From assembly GCA_034414595.1 (NCBI GenBank), contig DAOULY010000016.1, positions 62,001 to 126,000 of the forward strand: a stretch of DNA of 64,000 nucleotides, given 5' to 3'. Made by a program: the position numbers and the translations under genes. Shown here piece after piece: positions 1-8,277 of this stretch. The DNA is from DAOULY01 sp034414595 (GTDB lineage: Bacteria > Chloroflexota > Dehalococcoidia > SZUA-161 > JAUWZY01). Each line of letters opens with the position of its first letter. Position 1 is the stretch's first letter. The notes under the pieces were generated by a model. That model saw nothing but the letters and a program-made list of their open reading frames with translations, was not told where the DNA came from and did not search any database.

Positions 1-1196
1 CTGAAGTCGGGCTTAACGTACCGAAACCCTGGGGGGAGAAGGACGCTCTGGAAAAGCTCATGGACGACCCTGACAGTGGCTTTGAGCCGGTGTATTCAGT
101 TATGACCATAGAACAGATGGCCCGCGAGCTGTGGGAGAGCCCGGAATTGCAGATGCTCTGTATGAGGCGATCACAGGTCCCCACAGGCCTCTGGCCCGGC
201 GATGTCCCCGGCCCGACACTTGTGCCAACGGTGGCCGCGGTGTGCCTTCCTGGGGTTGCCGATTCGATTCCCAAGGGTGGCATGCGTACTCTGCCCCTTG
301 CCTTGGAGAGGGCCCTCACCGAGATGGGAGGGAAGGTCTTTTTAAGCAGCGAAGTTGACAAGGTGATTGTGAAGAACGGTGCCGCAAAAGGGGTCCGTCT
401 GGTGGATGGAACAGAGATCAAGGCCAAGAAGATGGTCGTTAGCGGTATTGATGCTGGGCAGACTGTGCTCAGATTTTTGGAGCCCGGCTATGTTAGTCCC
501 AAAATTATCAGGAGGATAAAGAATATCATTCGTGATCGGGCCATATTCCTCTGGGCCTGGGTAGCCATGCATGAGCCACCTCGATATAAGGCGGAGGCTT
601 ATGATCCAGACTGTGCTAAGCTCTTTGGAAAGTTTCTTATGCCCAATGATGCAGACTATATCGCCACAAAATATGAGGCTGAGGCTCGTATATACGGACT
701 GGCCAAGAATTTGATGATGGGTATGTACGAGACAGGTATGCTGGACAGTTCCAGGGCGCCGAAGGGGAAATATATCGGTGGCTTTGAGATACTAACAGGG
801 CCGGTGCGGAGCTTATCGGAGAATGGCTGGATGAAGGTGAAGAAGAAGCTCGGTGACGAGGTCATAAAGCAGTGGCAGCGGTATGCCACCAACATTGACA
901 AGGATAACCTCATCAGCTGTTACATCTACACTCCACTTGAGATATCGAAGAGAGACATCAGTATGGGCGGAGGTGACCCTTATATGGGAGATGGCCTTGC
1001 CTCTCAGCTGGGTAGATTCCGCCCAATCCCGGATCTTTTTGACTATAGGATGCCGGTAAAGAATATGTATCTGGCCTCGTCAGCGGCCAGTGGCTTTGGC
1101 GGAGTCAAGGGCTCCTCTGGTTACATCTGCTATAAGGTGATGGCAGAAGACCTAGGCTTGAGGAAGGTCTGGGAGGAGAAGGGGCGTCCCTTCTGA
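1..1196 (+). CDS. Phytoene-dehydrogenase-like FAD oxidoreductase, 3' part (copy 1)
   Basis: The reading frame is open from the first bases of the window, so the gene begins upstream; the ATG at 60 is internal. About 398 C-terminal residues are present and the N-terminal dinucleotide-binding motif is missing. The product matches the full-length proteins at 44804 and 51491 along its length: a KPWGEKDA segment, an EMGGKVFLSSEVDKV strand where FAD-linked oxidoreductases read a second nucleotide-binding region, and a C-terminal GLRKVWEEKGRPF tail. The family (CrtI/retinol saturase-like) performs flavin-dependent desaturation or isomerisation of hydrophobic substrates. The substrate here is unknown. 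It is followed after 234 bp by a UPF0261 gene, as copy 4 is followed by a UPF0261 gene further on. Confidence 0.85.
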   Translation, partial: EVGLNVPKPWGEKDALEKLMDDPDSGFEPVYSVMTIEQMARELWESPELQMLCMRRSQVPTGLWPGDVPGPTLVPTVAAVCLPGVADSIPKGGMRTLPLALERALTEMGGKVFLSSEVDKVIVKNGAAKGVRLVDGTEIKAKKMVVSGIDAGQTVLRFLEPGYVSPKIIRRIKNIIRDRAIFLWAWVAMHEPPRYKAEAYDPDCAKLFGKFLMPNDADYIATKYEAEARIYGLAKNLMMGMYETGMLDSSRAPKGKYIGGFEILTGPVRSLSENGWMKVKKKLGDEVIKQWQRYATNIDKDNLISCYIYTPLEISKRDISMGGGDPYMGDGLASQLGRFRPIPDLFDYRMPVKNMYLASSAASGFGGVKGSSGYICYKVMAEDLGLRKVWEEKGRPF

Positions 1197-1430
1197 GAAG
1201 CGAAATCCGGCTTTTCCTTTAATGACCGGTGACAGGCGCATGTTGGCTGCGCAGTAGAATCCGTAGTTGCTATTGGGTTCTGCGGACGCCAGTATTTCGA
1301 ATTGCTCCAAGCTTTCTGTCCCTCGGCGTGAAAACAGGGTCTGGCTGAGTTCGAGGATGCCTTTTTGTCTTTGCTTCAGCTTGCCAGTGGCCGAGGGCTG
1401 GAAGCCGGCGAAGCGCGAGAGGGGAAGGAA

Positions 1431-2645
1431 ATGGCCAAGACTGTGGTGCTGATAGGAACACTGGATACCAAAGGGGTTGAATTTGGGTATGTTAGGGACA
1501 AGATCTTGGAGCAGGGCTGTCATGTCATCGTGGTAGATGTCTCGATGCTGGGAGAGCCTTTGCTGGAGCGGGACATCAGCCGCGAGCAGGTGGCAGAGGC
1601 TGGCGGCAGCAAGATGGAGGAAATCGCTGCCCTGCATGAAGGAGAGGCTGTAGAGCTAATGGCCAAAGGGGCAGCCGAGGTGGTTAAAGATCTCTACCGT
1701 TCCGGCAAGCTCGATGGCATCCTGTCCCTCGGCGGGTCGATGGGGACTTCATTGGCCACGGCAGCGATGAGAGCCCTTCCCTTCGGTGTGCCCAAGGTGA
1801 TGGTATCCACAGTGGCTGCTTGGGATACTCGTCCCTTTCTGGGGGCAAAAGATATTACCATGATCCCGTCTATCGTTGATATACGCGGCTTGAATCGAAT
1901 AACGAAGAGGATGCTGGCCACGGCTGCCAACGCCATTGTTGGCATGGTCGCTGGAGACCCAGGACCTTTTGCTTCAGACAGGCCTCTTATCGGGGTGGCC
2001 ACACGTGGCAATCTGATGCCCTGCGTGGATGTTTTTTGTGACATCCTCGGTGGGAAAGGGTATGAAGTAGTCATCTTTCATGCCGTGGGAAGCGGGGGCC
2101 GGGCCCTTGAGGAAGGGATCGAGGAAGGTCTATTCGCCGGGGTCTTCAATCTGGTACCTGCCGAGGTGACCGATCATCTATTTGGTGGCTTTCTCGATGC
2201 TGGGCCAGATAGGTTGGAAACAGCGGGCAGAAAGGGCATCGCCCAGATATTAGCTCCTGGCAATGCCATGTGGATTTCGTTCCCTGGCGTACATAATATA
2301 CCCGAGCGCTTTAAGGGCCGAAAGCCATATGTACATAACCCTGCCCTGGCCGCCGTCCGCGCCAGCAAGGACGAGATAGCTCTGGTCGGGAGGGTCATCG
2401 CTGAGAAGCTGAATAGGGCAATGGGACCTACAGCAGTGCTGGTTCCGACAAAGGGATTCGCCACCCGCGTCGAGGAGGGCGAGGAGTTCTATGATCCAGA
2501 TGCGGACTCGGTATTAATTGAGGCACTGCGGAGCCACCTCAACTCCGCAATCGGTTTCGTCGAGGTAGACGCCCATATCAATGACCGGTTGTTTGCTGAG
2601 AAGGCGGCACTCTTGTTGGATGAACTGATGCAGAAACAAGGCTAA
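1431..2645 (+). CDS. UPF0261 / Tm-1-like ATP-binding domain protein (copy A)
   Basis: The product is about 404 residues. It opens with VVLIGTLDTKG, the hallmark N-terminus of the UPF0261/Tm-1-like family, and has a glycine-rich SLGGSMGTSLATAA segment around residue 100. The plant Tm-1 protein binds ATP and inhibits a viral replicase; the bacterial role is unknown, though such genes often sit with carbohydrate or acyl-CoA catabolism genes. I place the start at ATG 1431, preceded by a purine-rich GAGGGGAAGGAA site, rather than at an earlier in-frame ATG at 1365. A paralogue lies at 53998-55209 on the minus strand. No clear promoter was seen in the 234 bp upstream. Confidence 0.85.
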   Translation: MAKTVVLIGTLDTKGVEFGYVRDKILEQGCHVIVVDVSMLGEPLLERDISREQVAEAGGSKMEEIAALHEGEAVELMAKGAAEVVKDLYRSGKLDGILSLGGSMGTSLATAAMRALPFGVPKVMVSTVAAWDTRPFLGAKDITMIPSIVDIRGLNRITKRMLATAANAIVGMVAGDPGPFASDRPLIGVATRGNLMPCVDVFCDILGGKGYEVVIFHAVGSGGRALEEGIEEGLFAGVFNLVPAEVTDHLFGGFLDAGPDRLETAGRKGIAQILAPGNAMWISFPGVHNIPERFKGRKPYVHNPALAAVRASKDEIALVGRVIAEKLNRAMGPTAVLVPTKGFATRVEEGEEFYDPDADSVLIEALRSHLNSAIGFVEVDAHINDRLFAEKAALLLDELMQKQG

Positions 2646-2662
2646 GGTGGACGGAACAGGAG

Positions 2663-3349
2663 TCAAGGTTTAGTCTTCCCCAGCGCCAGCAAATATGTCT
2701 CGATGTATCTTTTGACCTCCGTCGCTGGCTGATAGATGCCGAAGTGACCCTCGCAGAGGATATCGGCTTCGAGTTCGATGAGCCTTTTCAGCGAGAGCTT
2801 TGCCTGAACTAAATCGGCCCCATATTCTGGATAGTATGGGCCGTGGATGTCCTGACCGAAGAGGACTCGCTTGCCCTGGATATCAGCGTAGATGGCGATG
2901 CTTCCCGGGGTGTGCCCTGGGATGTGGATGAGCTTAAGCGGGTGAGGGCCGGAGGGAAGCTCGGTTTCAGATTTGCTCAGTCTGACATCCACTCTACATG
3001 GGCTGTAGGGCAGGTCATACAACTCGGCGAAGGTCCTTTTCCCGCTCTCAATGGCCTCGGCATCGAGTTCGTGAGCTATTATTCTGGCTCCGAATTGTTC
3101 GCGAAACTGGCTAAGAGCGCCGATGTGGTCGATATGACCGTGGGTGACAATGACAGTGCTCAGCTTCTCAGCGTCGAAGCCGAGGCTCTCTATATTCTGC
3201 ACCAGTCGCTGAAAGCTTCTGCCAGCGCCGGAGTCGATGAGGATAAGCTCGGGGCCGGCGATAAGGTAAATAGAGCAGTCATACAAGTCTGAGATTTCGC
3301 TGCCACCAACGATATAGACATCGTGCCAAACCGGGAACGGCTTGTTCAT
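2663..3349 (-). CDS. MBL-fold metallo-hydrolase
   Basis: A 228-residue metallo-beta-lactamase-fold protein of the glyoxalase II/hydrolase type. The metal motif THGHIDHIG (HxHxDH) sits near residue 70, a second metal histidine in IPGHTPGS near residue 145, an Asp in FGQDIHG, and a last His in CEGHFG near the end, so both zinc sites look complete. It is the third gene of a compact minus-strand set, ychF-ffh-MBL, starting 7 bp after the ffh stop. The substrate cannot be deduced; a thioester or lactone hydrolase is likely for this sub-type. Confidence 0.85.
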   Translation of the reverse strand: MNKPFPVWHDVYIVGGSEISDLYDCSIYLIAGPELILIDSGAGRSFQRLVQNIESLGFDAEKLSTVIVTHGHIDHIGALSQFREQFGARIIAHELDAEAIESGKRTFAELYDLPYSPCRVDVRLSKSETELPSGPHPLKLIHIPGHTPGSIAIYADIQGKRVLFGQDIHGPYYPEYGADLVQAKLSLKRLIELEADILCEGHFGIYQPATEVKRYIETYLLALGKTKP

Positions 3350-3356
3350 GGACTCG

Positions 3357-4676
3357 CTACCGAAATGGCCGGAGCAATCCCAGACCTCGCTTTGAGGTCA
3401 TTTGTTTCATCAGCTTTTGCATCTGGCGGAACTGGTTCAATAGCTGATTGACCTGCTGCGGACTGGTGCCGCTGCCTCGGGCGATGCGCCGTCGCCTGGA
3501 GCCGTCGATGATGTCGGGATTATGTCTCTCCTCCGGGGTCATGGACAGGACAATGGCCTCCACTTGTTTGACTTGCTTTTCATCGACAGCAGTGGGCATT
3601 TGCCGGGAAACGGCGGAGAAGCCCGGGATCATCTCAATAAGCTCGCTTAATGAGCCCATCTTCTTCACCTGCTGCAATTGCTCCAGGAAATCCTCGAGGT
3701 TGAATTCGGAGCGGCGGATTTTCTTCTCCAGCTCCAGAGCTCTCTTTTGGTCCAGAGTGGCTTCGGCCTTATCGATGAAGCTCAGGATGTCTCCCATGCC
3801 CAGGATGCGAGATGCCATGCGGTCGGGATAGAAAGGCTCCAGAGCGTCGACTTTCTCTCCTACTCCGACGAACTTGATGGGCACTCCGGTGACTGAGGTA
3901 ACGGAGAGGGCCGCACCGCCGCGGGCATCGCCATCCATCTTGGTCAAGATTATTCCGCTGAGGCCGACTCTGGCATGGAATTCCTCAGCGATAGTGACTG
4001 CTTCCTGTCCGGTCATGGCGTCAGCCACCAGCAGCACCTCGGATGGCTGCATCTGGTCTCGAAGCGCTGTCAGTTCGTCCATTAGCTCTTGCTCAACATG
4101 GAGCCGACCGGCGGTGTCCACAATGACGACGCTTGCTGCCAGCTCCTTGGCTCGGCTCAGGGCTTGGGCCCCTATAGCTGGCACTGAATTTCCTTCACCG
4201 CAGACTGGGATGTCGAGCTGCTGGCCTAAGATGGAAAGTTGGGCCGTGGCTGCTGGGCGATAGGGATCAGCAGCAACGAGCAGGGGGCGCTGCCCGGAGT
4301 GTCTCAGGTGCAATGCGAGCTTGGCTGCTGTTGTGGTCTTGCCCGAACCTTGAAGTCCGATTAATAATACCACCGTGGGTGGTCGGGTGGCATGCCTTAG
4401 CTGATGGTCGCCGCCGCTCAGGATGACTATCAGCTCTTCATTGACGATTTTGATCACCTGCTGGGCCGGGGTCAGGCTTTCCAGAATGTCAGTGCCTACT
4501 GCCCGCTCTCGCACCTTAGCGATGAAGCCCTTGGCCACCTTGAAGTTCACATCGGCCTCGAGAAGCGCCAGCCGCACCTGGCGCAGGGCCTCATCTACAT
4601 CCTTCTCGGTAAGCCTTCCCTTGCTACTGAGTTTCTTGAAGATGTTGTTCAGCTTGTCTGACAGTGTCTCAAACAT
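3357..4676 (-). CDS. ffh: Signal recognition particle GTPase Ffh
   Basis: Ffh binds 4.5S RNA and signal peptides and delivers ribosome-nascent chain complexes to FtsY at the membrane. The product (439 residues, usual length) has an N-terminal helical bundle, a P-loop GLQGSGKTTTAAKLA near residue 110, DTAGRLH and TKMDGDARGG GTPase motifs, and a methionine-rich M domain ending with basic residues. I chose ATG 4676 (MFETLSDKLN, the classic Ffh start, with GAGG six bases upstream); a GTG lies one codon earlier. It begins 11 bp downstream of ychF and is probably co-transcribed with it. The SRP RNA gene was not seen in the window. Confidence 0.96.
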   Translation of the reverse strand: MFETLSDKLNNIFKKLSSKGRLTEKDVDEALRQVRLALLEADVNFKVAKGFIAKVRERAVGTDILESLTPAQQVIKIVNEELIVILSGGDHQLRHATRPPTVVLLIGLQGSGKTTTAAKLALHLRHSGQRPLLVAADPYRPAATAQLSILGQQLDIPVCGEGNSVPAIGAQALSRAKELAASVVIVDTAGRLHVEQELMDELTALRDQMQPSEVLLVADAMTGQEAVTIAEEFHARVGLSGIILTKMDGDARGGAALSVTSVTGVPIKFVGVGEKVDALEPFYPDRMASRILGMGDILSFIDKAEATLDQKRALELEKKIRRSEFNLEDFLEQLQQVKKMGSLSELIEMIPGFSAVSRQMPTAVDEKQVKQVEAIVLSMTPEERHNPDIIDGSRRRRIARGSGTSPQQVNQLLNQFRQMQKLMKQMTSKRGLGLLRPFR

Positions 4677-4687
4677 CACGTGCCTCG

Positions 4688-5761
4688 CTAAATGTGAAAC
4701 AAGATGGTGACCACATCGCCGTCTTGGATGATGTAGCTCTTACCTTCAAGGCGCAGCAGCCCATGCCTTTTGGCCTCCGTGAGGCTGCCGCACTTCACTA
4801 GCTCATCGTAGGCGATGACCTCTGCCCTGATGAAACCTCGCTCCATATCGGAGTGAATCTTGCCCGCTGCCTTCTGGGCAGTGGTATTCTGAGGCACAGA
4901 CCAAGCCTTGACTTCATCAGAGGCGATGGTGAAGAAGGTAACCAGGCCCAGAAGCTGGTGGGAAAGCGCTGCTACCTGCTCCAGCCCGGAGCCATTCAGG
5001 CTCATGGCAACGCGGAACTCCTCAGCATCGGCATTGCTAAGCTCGGCCAGTTCCATCTCCAGTTTACCACATAGGACGGCGATATCGCGGCCGGGGCGGC
5101 GGTATCGCTGGAACCGGGCCTCCAGAGAATTAGCTTCTGGGATTTGCTCCTCGCCGATGTTGAGCAACAGCAGCATGGGCTTGGCACTGAGAAACTGGTA
5201 GTTCCTTATTAACTTGTCCTCTGGCTCGGAGAGCTCTTGCTCTCGAAGAGGGATGTCCTTTTCCAGCGCCGACTTTATCTCCTGTATCAAAGCCTGCTCC
5301 CGGAGAATGGCCTCCCTCTCCTGCGCCTTGGCCCCTTTCAAGTCGACCTCAAGCCGTTCCAGCCTCCTCTCCACAATGGCCAGATCGGAAAAGGCCAGTT
5401 CCAAATCTGCGGTGGCGATGTCTCGCTCCGGGTCTACGCTGCCCTCGATGTGAGGCACTCTCTGATCCTGGAAGACGCGAACGACATAGATCAGGGCATC
5501 TGCAGTGCTGAGCTGGGTTAGGTGGGCTCCCCCTATTTCCTTAATCGGGGCACCGATGTCGATGTATCTGACCTCAGCGGGGACGGTTCGCTTTGGCTTG
5601 AGTATCTCGGTCAGGGTCTGGAGCCTGGGATCGGGCACTTTGATCACGCCCTGCACAGCAGTTCCCGGGGAATGGGGTACCTTTTCTCCTTTTCCCTTAG
5701 TCAGGGCTTGAAAGACGGTGGTCTTGCCGCTTTTGGGCAGGCCAATGATCCCTATCTCCAT
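4688..5761 (-). CDS. ychF: Ribosome-associated ATPase/GTPase YchF (Obg-like)
   Basis: YchF is an Obg-related P-loop protein that prefers ATP and associates with ribosomes. The 357-residue product carries GLPKSGKTTVFQAL at residues 7-20, a DIGAPIKEIGGAH switch segment, a central coiled coil (about 130-190) and a C-terminal TGS-type domain ending in GDVVTILFHI. Length and domain order are normal. It is the first gene of the minus-strand ychF-ffh-MBL set and is divergent from holA, with 63 bp between. A minus-strand TATAAT at plus positions 5801-5806 could be its -10 element, but no good -35 was found. Confidence 0.94.
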   Translation of the reverse strand: MEIGIIGLPKSGKTTVFQALTKGKGEKVPHSPGTAVQGVIKVPDPRLQTLTEILKPKRTVPAEVRYIDIGAPIKEIGGAHLTQLSTADALIYVVRVFQDQRVPHIEGSVDPERDIATADLELAFSDLAIVERRLERLEVDLKGAKAQEREAILREQALIQEIKSALEKDIPLREQELSEPEDKLIRNYQFLSAKPMLLLLNIGEEQIPEANSLEARFQRYRRPGRDIAVLCGKLEMELAELSNADAEEFRVAMSLNGSGLEQVAALSHQLLGLVTFFTIASDEVKAWSVPQNTTAQKAAGKIHSDMERGFIRAEVIAYDELVKCGSLTEAKRHGLLRLEGKSYIIQDGDVVTILFHI

Positions 5762-5824
5762 GCTACCAGATCGCTTTTGAGTTGGCTTCTCTTTGCTGTT
5801 ATTATACTCTACAGGAGTCGCCTT

Positions 5825-6805
5825 TTGCTATACATATTATATGGCCATGATGACTTCTCCCTCAGGGAAGCTTTAGCTGAACTTAAGCAGGAGATGGGGG
5901 TGGAGGAGTTAGGGCTGGCTGACATCGCCACCCTGGAGGGTCAGAAACTGTCTCTCAACGAACTCGTTGCAACCTGCAATACTTTACCCTTTCTCTCTCC
6001 GAGGCGATTGGTGATCGTTGAGGGACTGTTAGGTCGCTTTGAGAGAGATCGGCGTCGTGGGGCGACTCCGGAGCTGGGTGAATGGAAAGGGCTCAAAGAA
6101 TATGTCTCGGGGATACCACCGAGCACAATATTGGTGCTGGTCGATGGCGCGCTGGGGAGGGGTAATCCGCTGCTCAGGCAGTTGGTGCCGAATGCCAGGG
6201 TAAGGGAATTTCAGCCTATCAGAGGGACTGTGCTGCGCAATTGGATTCGCTCTCGTGTAAGGGATCGCGGCGGGGATATCTCGCCGACGGCGCTGCGGCT
6301 TATCATGGATGTAGTTGGGGAGAACCTCTGGATTTTGAGCAGTGAAATTGACAAGCTTTGCCTGTATGCTCAAAGCCGGCAAATTGAAGAGTCTGATGTC
6401 CAGCTGTTGGTGAGTCAGGCGCGGGAGGCGAACATTTTTGCCCTGGTCGATGCCATGGTTTGGAAGAAGCTGACACTAACCTCTCAGCTGCTGCACCAGC
6501 TCATGGATGAGGGGGCGGCGCCGGCTTACCTTCTTTTTATGATCACCCGGCAGTTTCGGCTATTGGTTCAGGCCAAGGAACTGAACTCTCTTGAGCTGTC
6601 TAGTGCCGAGCTTGCTGCCAGAATCGGTCTATCTTCCGAGTACCTCCTGGAGCGAGTTCTGGAACAGGCCCAGGGATATTCTCTGGAGCAGCTGAAAGAG
6701 ATATATCACAGGCTGCTCGATACCGATTTGGCTATCAAGAGGGGGACGTTGAAGGGGGAATTAGCAATTGAACTTCTGATCGCTGAGCTTTGCCAGCAGA
6801 GTTAA
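5825..6805 (+). CDS. holA: DNA polymerase III delta subunit HolA
   Basis: HolA is the clamp-loader subunit that opens the sliding clamp during replication. The open frame runs back into the antisense of ychF, but the family start is clear: TTG 5825 (then LYILYGHDDFSLREAL) has a CAGGAG site at 5812-5817. This gives 326 residues, the usual size. The N-terminal degenerate AAA+ domain keeps YGHDDF but, as in other HolA proteins, lacks a true Walker A; the C-terminal collar domain ends with a typical DLAIKRG segment. Its partner dnaX lies 15 kb downstream in the same direction. Confidence 0.88.
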   Translation: MLYILYGHDDFSLREALAELKQEMGVEELGLADIATLEGQKLSLNELVATCNTLPFLSPRRLVIVEGLLGRFERDRRRGATPELGEWKGLKEYVSGIPPSTILVLVDGALGRGNPLLRQLVPNARVREFQPIRGTVLRNWIRSRVRDRGGDISPTALRLIMDVVGENLWILSSEIDKLCLYAQSRQIEESDVQLLVSQAREANIFALVDAMVWKKLTLTSQLLHQLMDEGAAPAYLLFMITRQFRLLVQAKELNSLELSSAELAARIGLSSEYLLERVLEQAQGYSLEQLKEIYHRLLDTDLAIKRGTLKGELAIELLIAELCQQS

Positions 6806-6819
6806 ATTTGGGAAAAGGC

Positions 6820-6849
6820 TTGCATTATCCCCTCGGCTTGTGGTATATT
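6820..6849 (+). promoter_or_regulatory. Sigma70-type promoter for the complex I operon
   Basis: TTGCAT at 6820-6825, an 18-base spacer, and TATATT at 6844-6849 with an extended-10 TG at 6841-6842. Transcription would start near 6856, 18 bases before the chosen nuoA start and just after the holA stop. This is the only convincing promoter at the head of the nuo cluster and supports a single long transcript. No binding assay or mapping data; the call rests on the match to consensus and its position. Confidence 0.6.
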
Positions 6850-6873
6850 AACTCCTCGGAAGGTAGGCAGTCG

Positions 6874-7242
6874 TTGACTGGCTTTGGCTATGTTGGTTTG
6901 CTCCTTGTTGTCGCCATATTGTTCCCCATTTTTATTTTAGCTCTGGCATATTCTCTGGGTTTTGTTCGCATTCGGCCAAGGAGGCCAGATCCTGAAAAGG
7001 CGTCCACCTATGAGTGTGGCATGCGGACTATCGGCAGCTCTTGGGTCCAGTTCAACTTCCGCTACTATTTCTTTGCTCTTCTCTTTGTCGCCTTCGATAT
7101 CGTAACGGTTTTCCTCTATCCCTGGGCCGTGGCGGTCAAGGGAGTTGGCTCCGTTGGTCTGGTGGCCATGGTCGTCTTTATCCTCATTCTGGTCGTAGGC
7201 CTTATCTATGCCTGGAAGAAGAAAGCCTTGGAGTGGAAATAG
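6874..7242 (+). CDS. nuoA: NADH-quinone oxidoreductase subunit A (NuoA)
   Basis: A membrane subunit of complex I near the quinone site. The frame is open from 6790, but the promoter at 6820-6849 and GGAAGG at 6858-6863 point to TTG 6874, giving 122 residues, the usual NuoA size. Three hydrophobic segments are visible, with the conserved YECGM loop (ASTYECGMRTIGSS) between the first and second and FVAFDIVTVFLYPWA in the second. It is the first gene of the nuo operon; the stop lies directly before the nuoB GTG. Confidence 0.92.
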   Translation: MTGFGYVGLLLVVAILFPIFILALAYSLGFVRIRPRRPDPEKASTYECGMRTIGSSWVQFNFRYYFFALLFVAFDIVTVFLYPWAVAVKGVGSVGLVAMVVFILILVVGLIYAWKKKALEWK

Positions 7243-7243
7243 C

Positions 7244-7840
7244 GTGACTACTGACAAGATGCTTTCAGCGTATTCTGCAGCTGACCTGGATCGGGCTGAA
7301 GGCGCGATCGTCGAAGAGTTCAGACAGAGTCACAAGGTGCCGTTCCCGGATCCCGATGCCTGGCTTGAAGAAGAGATCGAGAAAAATGTTTTAATCACTT
7401 CAGTGGACTGGATACTGAACTGGGGACGGCGTTTCTCAGTATGGCCAATGATGTTCTTCCCGGCCTGCTGTGCATTTGAGGTAATGGCCACTGCGGTATC
7501 GCGCTTTGATATCTCCCGCTTCGGCATGGAGTTGATGCGTCCCTCACCAAGGCAAGCGGATCTGATGTTAGTAGCTGGCACTGTGACCTGGAAGTTAGCG
7601 CCGGCGCTGAAGCTACTTTATGACCAGATGCCGGAGCCGAAGTGGGTGATAGCCATGGGCTCCTGCGCCATCAGCGGCGGCACATTTTCCGAATCGTATA
7701 GTGTGGTTCCTGGGGTCAATCTTATTGTCCCGGTAGATGTCTATATTCCCGGCTGCCCGCCGCGCCCTGAAGCGGTGCTTCGGGGCATAATCATGCTCCA
7801 TGAGAAGATCACCAAAGGGACCATAGCCAAGAAACGATGA
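7244..7840 (+). CDS. nuoB: NADH-quinone oxidoreductase subunit B (NuoB)
   Basis: NuoB holds cluster N2, the last Fe-S centre before quinone. The 198-residue product shows all ligand motifs: the tandem cysteines in PACCAFEVMA, GSCAISGG and PGCPPRPEA. It has an N-terminal extension of roughly 45 residues before the conserved core (SVDWILNWGRR). I chose GTG 7244, which follows GGAG at 7230-7233 and abuts the nuoA stop; ATG 7259 is an alternative. The end overlaps nuoC by ATGA, so translation is likely coupled. Confidence 0.94.
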   Translation: MTTDKMLSAYSAADLDRAEGAIVEEFRQSHKVPFPDPDAWLEEEIEKNVLITSVDWILNWGRRFSVWPMMFFPACCAFEVMATAVSRFDISRFGMELMRPSPRQADLMLVAGTVTWKLAPALKLLYDQMPEPKWVIAMGSCAISGGTFSESYSVVPGVNLIVPVDVYIPGCPPRPEAVLRGIIMLHEKITKGTIAKKR

Positions 7841-8277
7841 CCAAGTTGCTTTCCGGCGATGAACTGGCCCAGCAAATAGGGGGGCGTATCCCAGAGGCCG
7901 TCGTCGAGGCCGATGGCACCGCAGTTGTGGTGCAAAGCCAGGCCCTATTTGAAGTCATGCGCTTCCTCAAGGAAACGCCGGAGTTCGATTTCAATTATCT
8001 GGTCTATGTCACTGCTGTGGACTACTTCGATTACTTCGAGGTGGTGTATCATCTGGTCTCCATGGAGCATAACCATAGCCTGGTAGTCAAGACCAGATGC
8101 TATGACCGAGATAACCCAGTGGTCCCCTCGGTGGTCAGCCTGTGGCAGGGGGCCGATTTCCAGGAGCGGGAGGCCTATGACCTCATGGGCATTCGCTTCG
8201 AGGGACACCCGAATATGAGGCGCATATTTCTGTGGGAGGGGTTTCAGGGGCATCCTTTGCGTCGTGATTACCTATGA
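7837..8277 (+). CDS. nuoC: NADH-quinone oxidoreductase subunit C (NuoC)
   Basis: A hydrophilic connecting subunit of complex I. The 146-residue product contains the family signature QEREAYDLMGIRFEGHP followed by RRIFLWEGFQGHPLRRDY near the C-terminus. NuoC and NuoD are separate genes here, unlike the fused E. coli nuoCD. The ATG overlaps the nuoB stop (ATGA), and its own stop overlaps the ATG of the radical SAM gene in the same way, so that foreign gene is tightly built into the operon. Confidence 0.93.
   Translation: MTKLLSGDELAQQIGGRIPEAVVEADGTAVVVQSQALFEVMRFLKETPEFDFNYLVYVTAVDYFDYFEVVYHLVSMEHNHSLVVKTRCYDRDNPVVPSVVSLWQGADFQEREAYDLMGIRFEGHPNMRRIFLWEGFQGHPLRRDYL

Noticed and set aside
5522..5824. 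The upstream part of the long holA frame.
   Set aside because: It reads the antisense of ychF; the RBS, the HolA N-terminus and length all point to TTG 5825.
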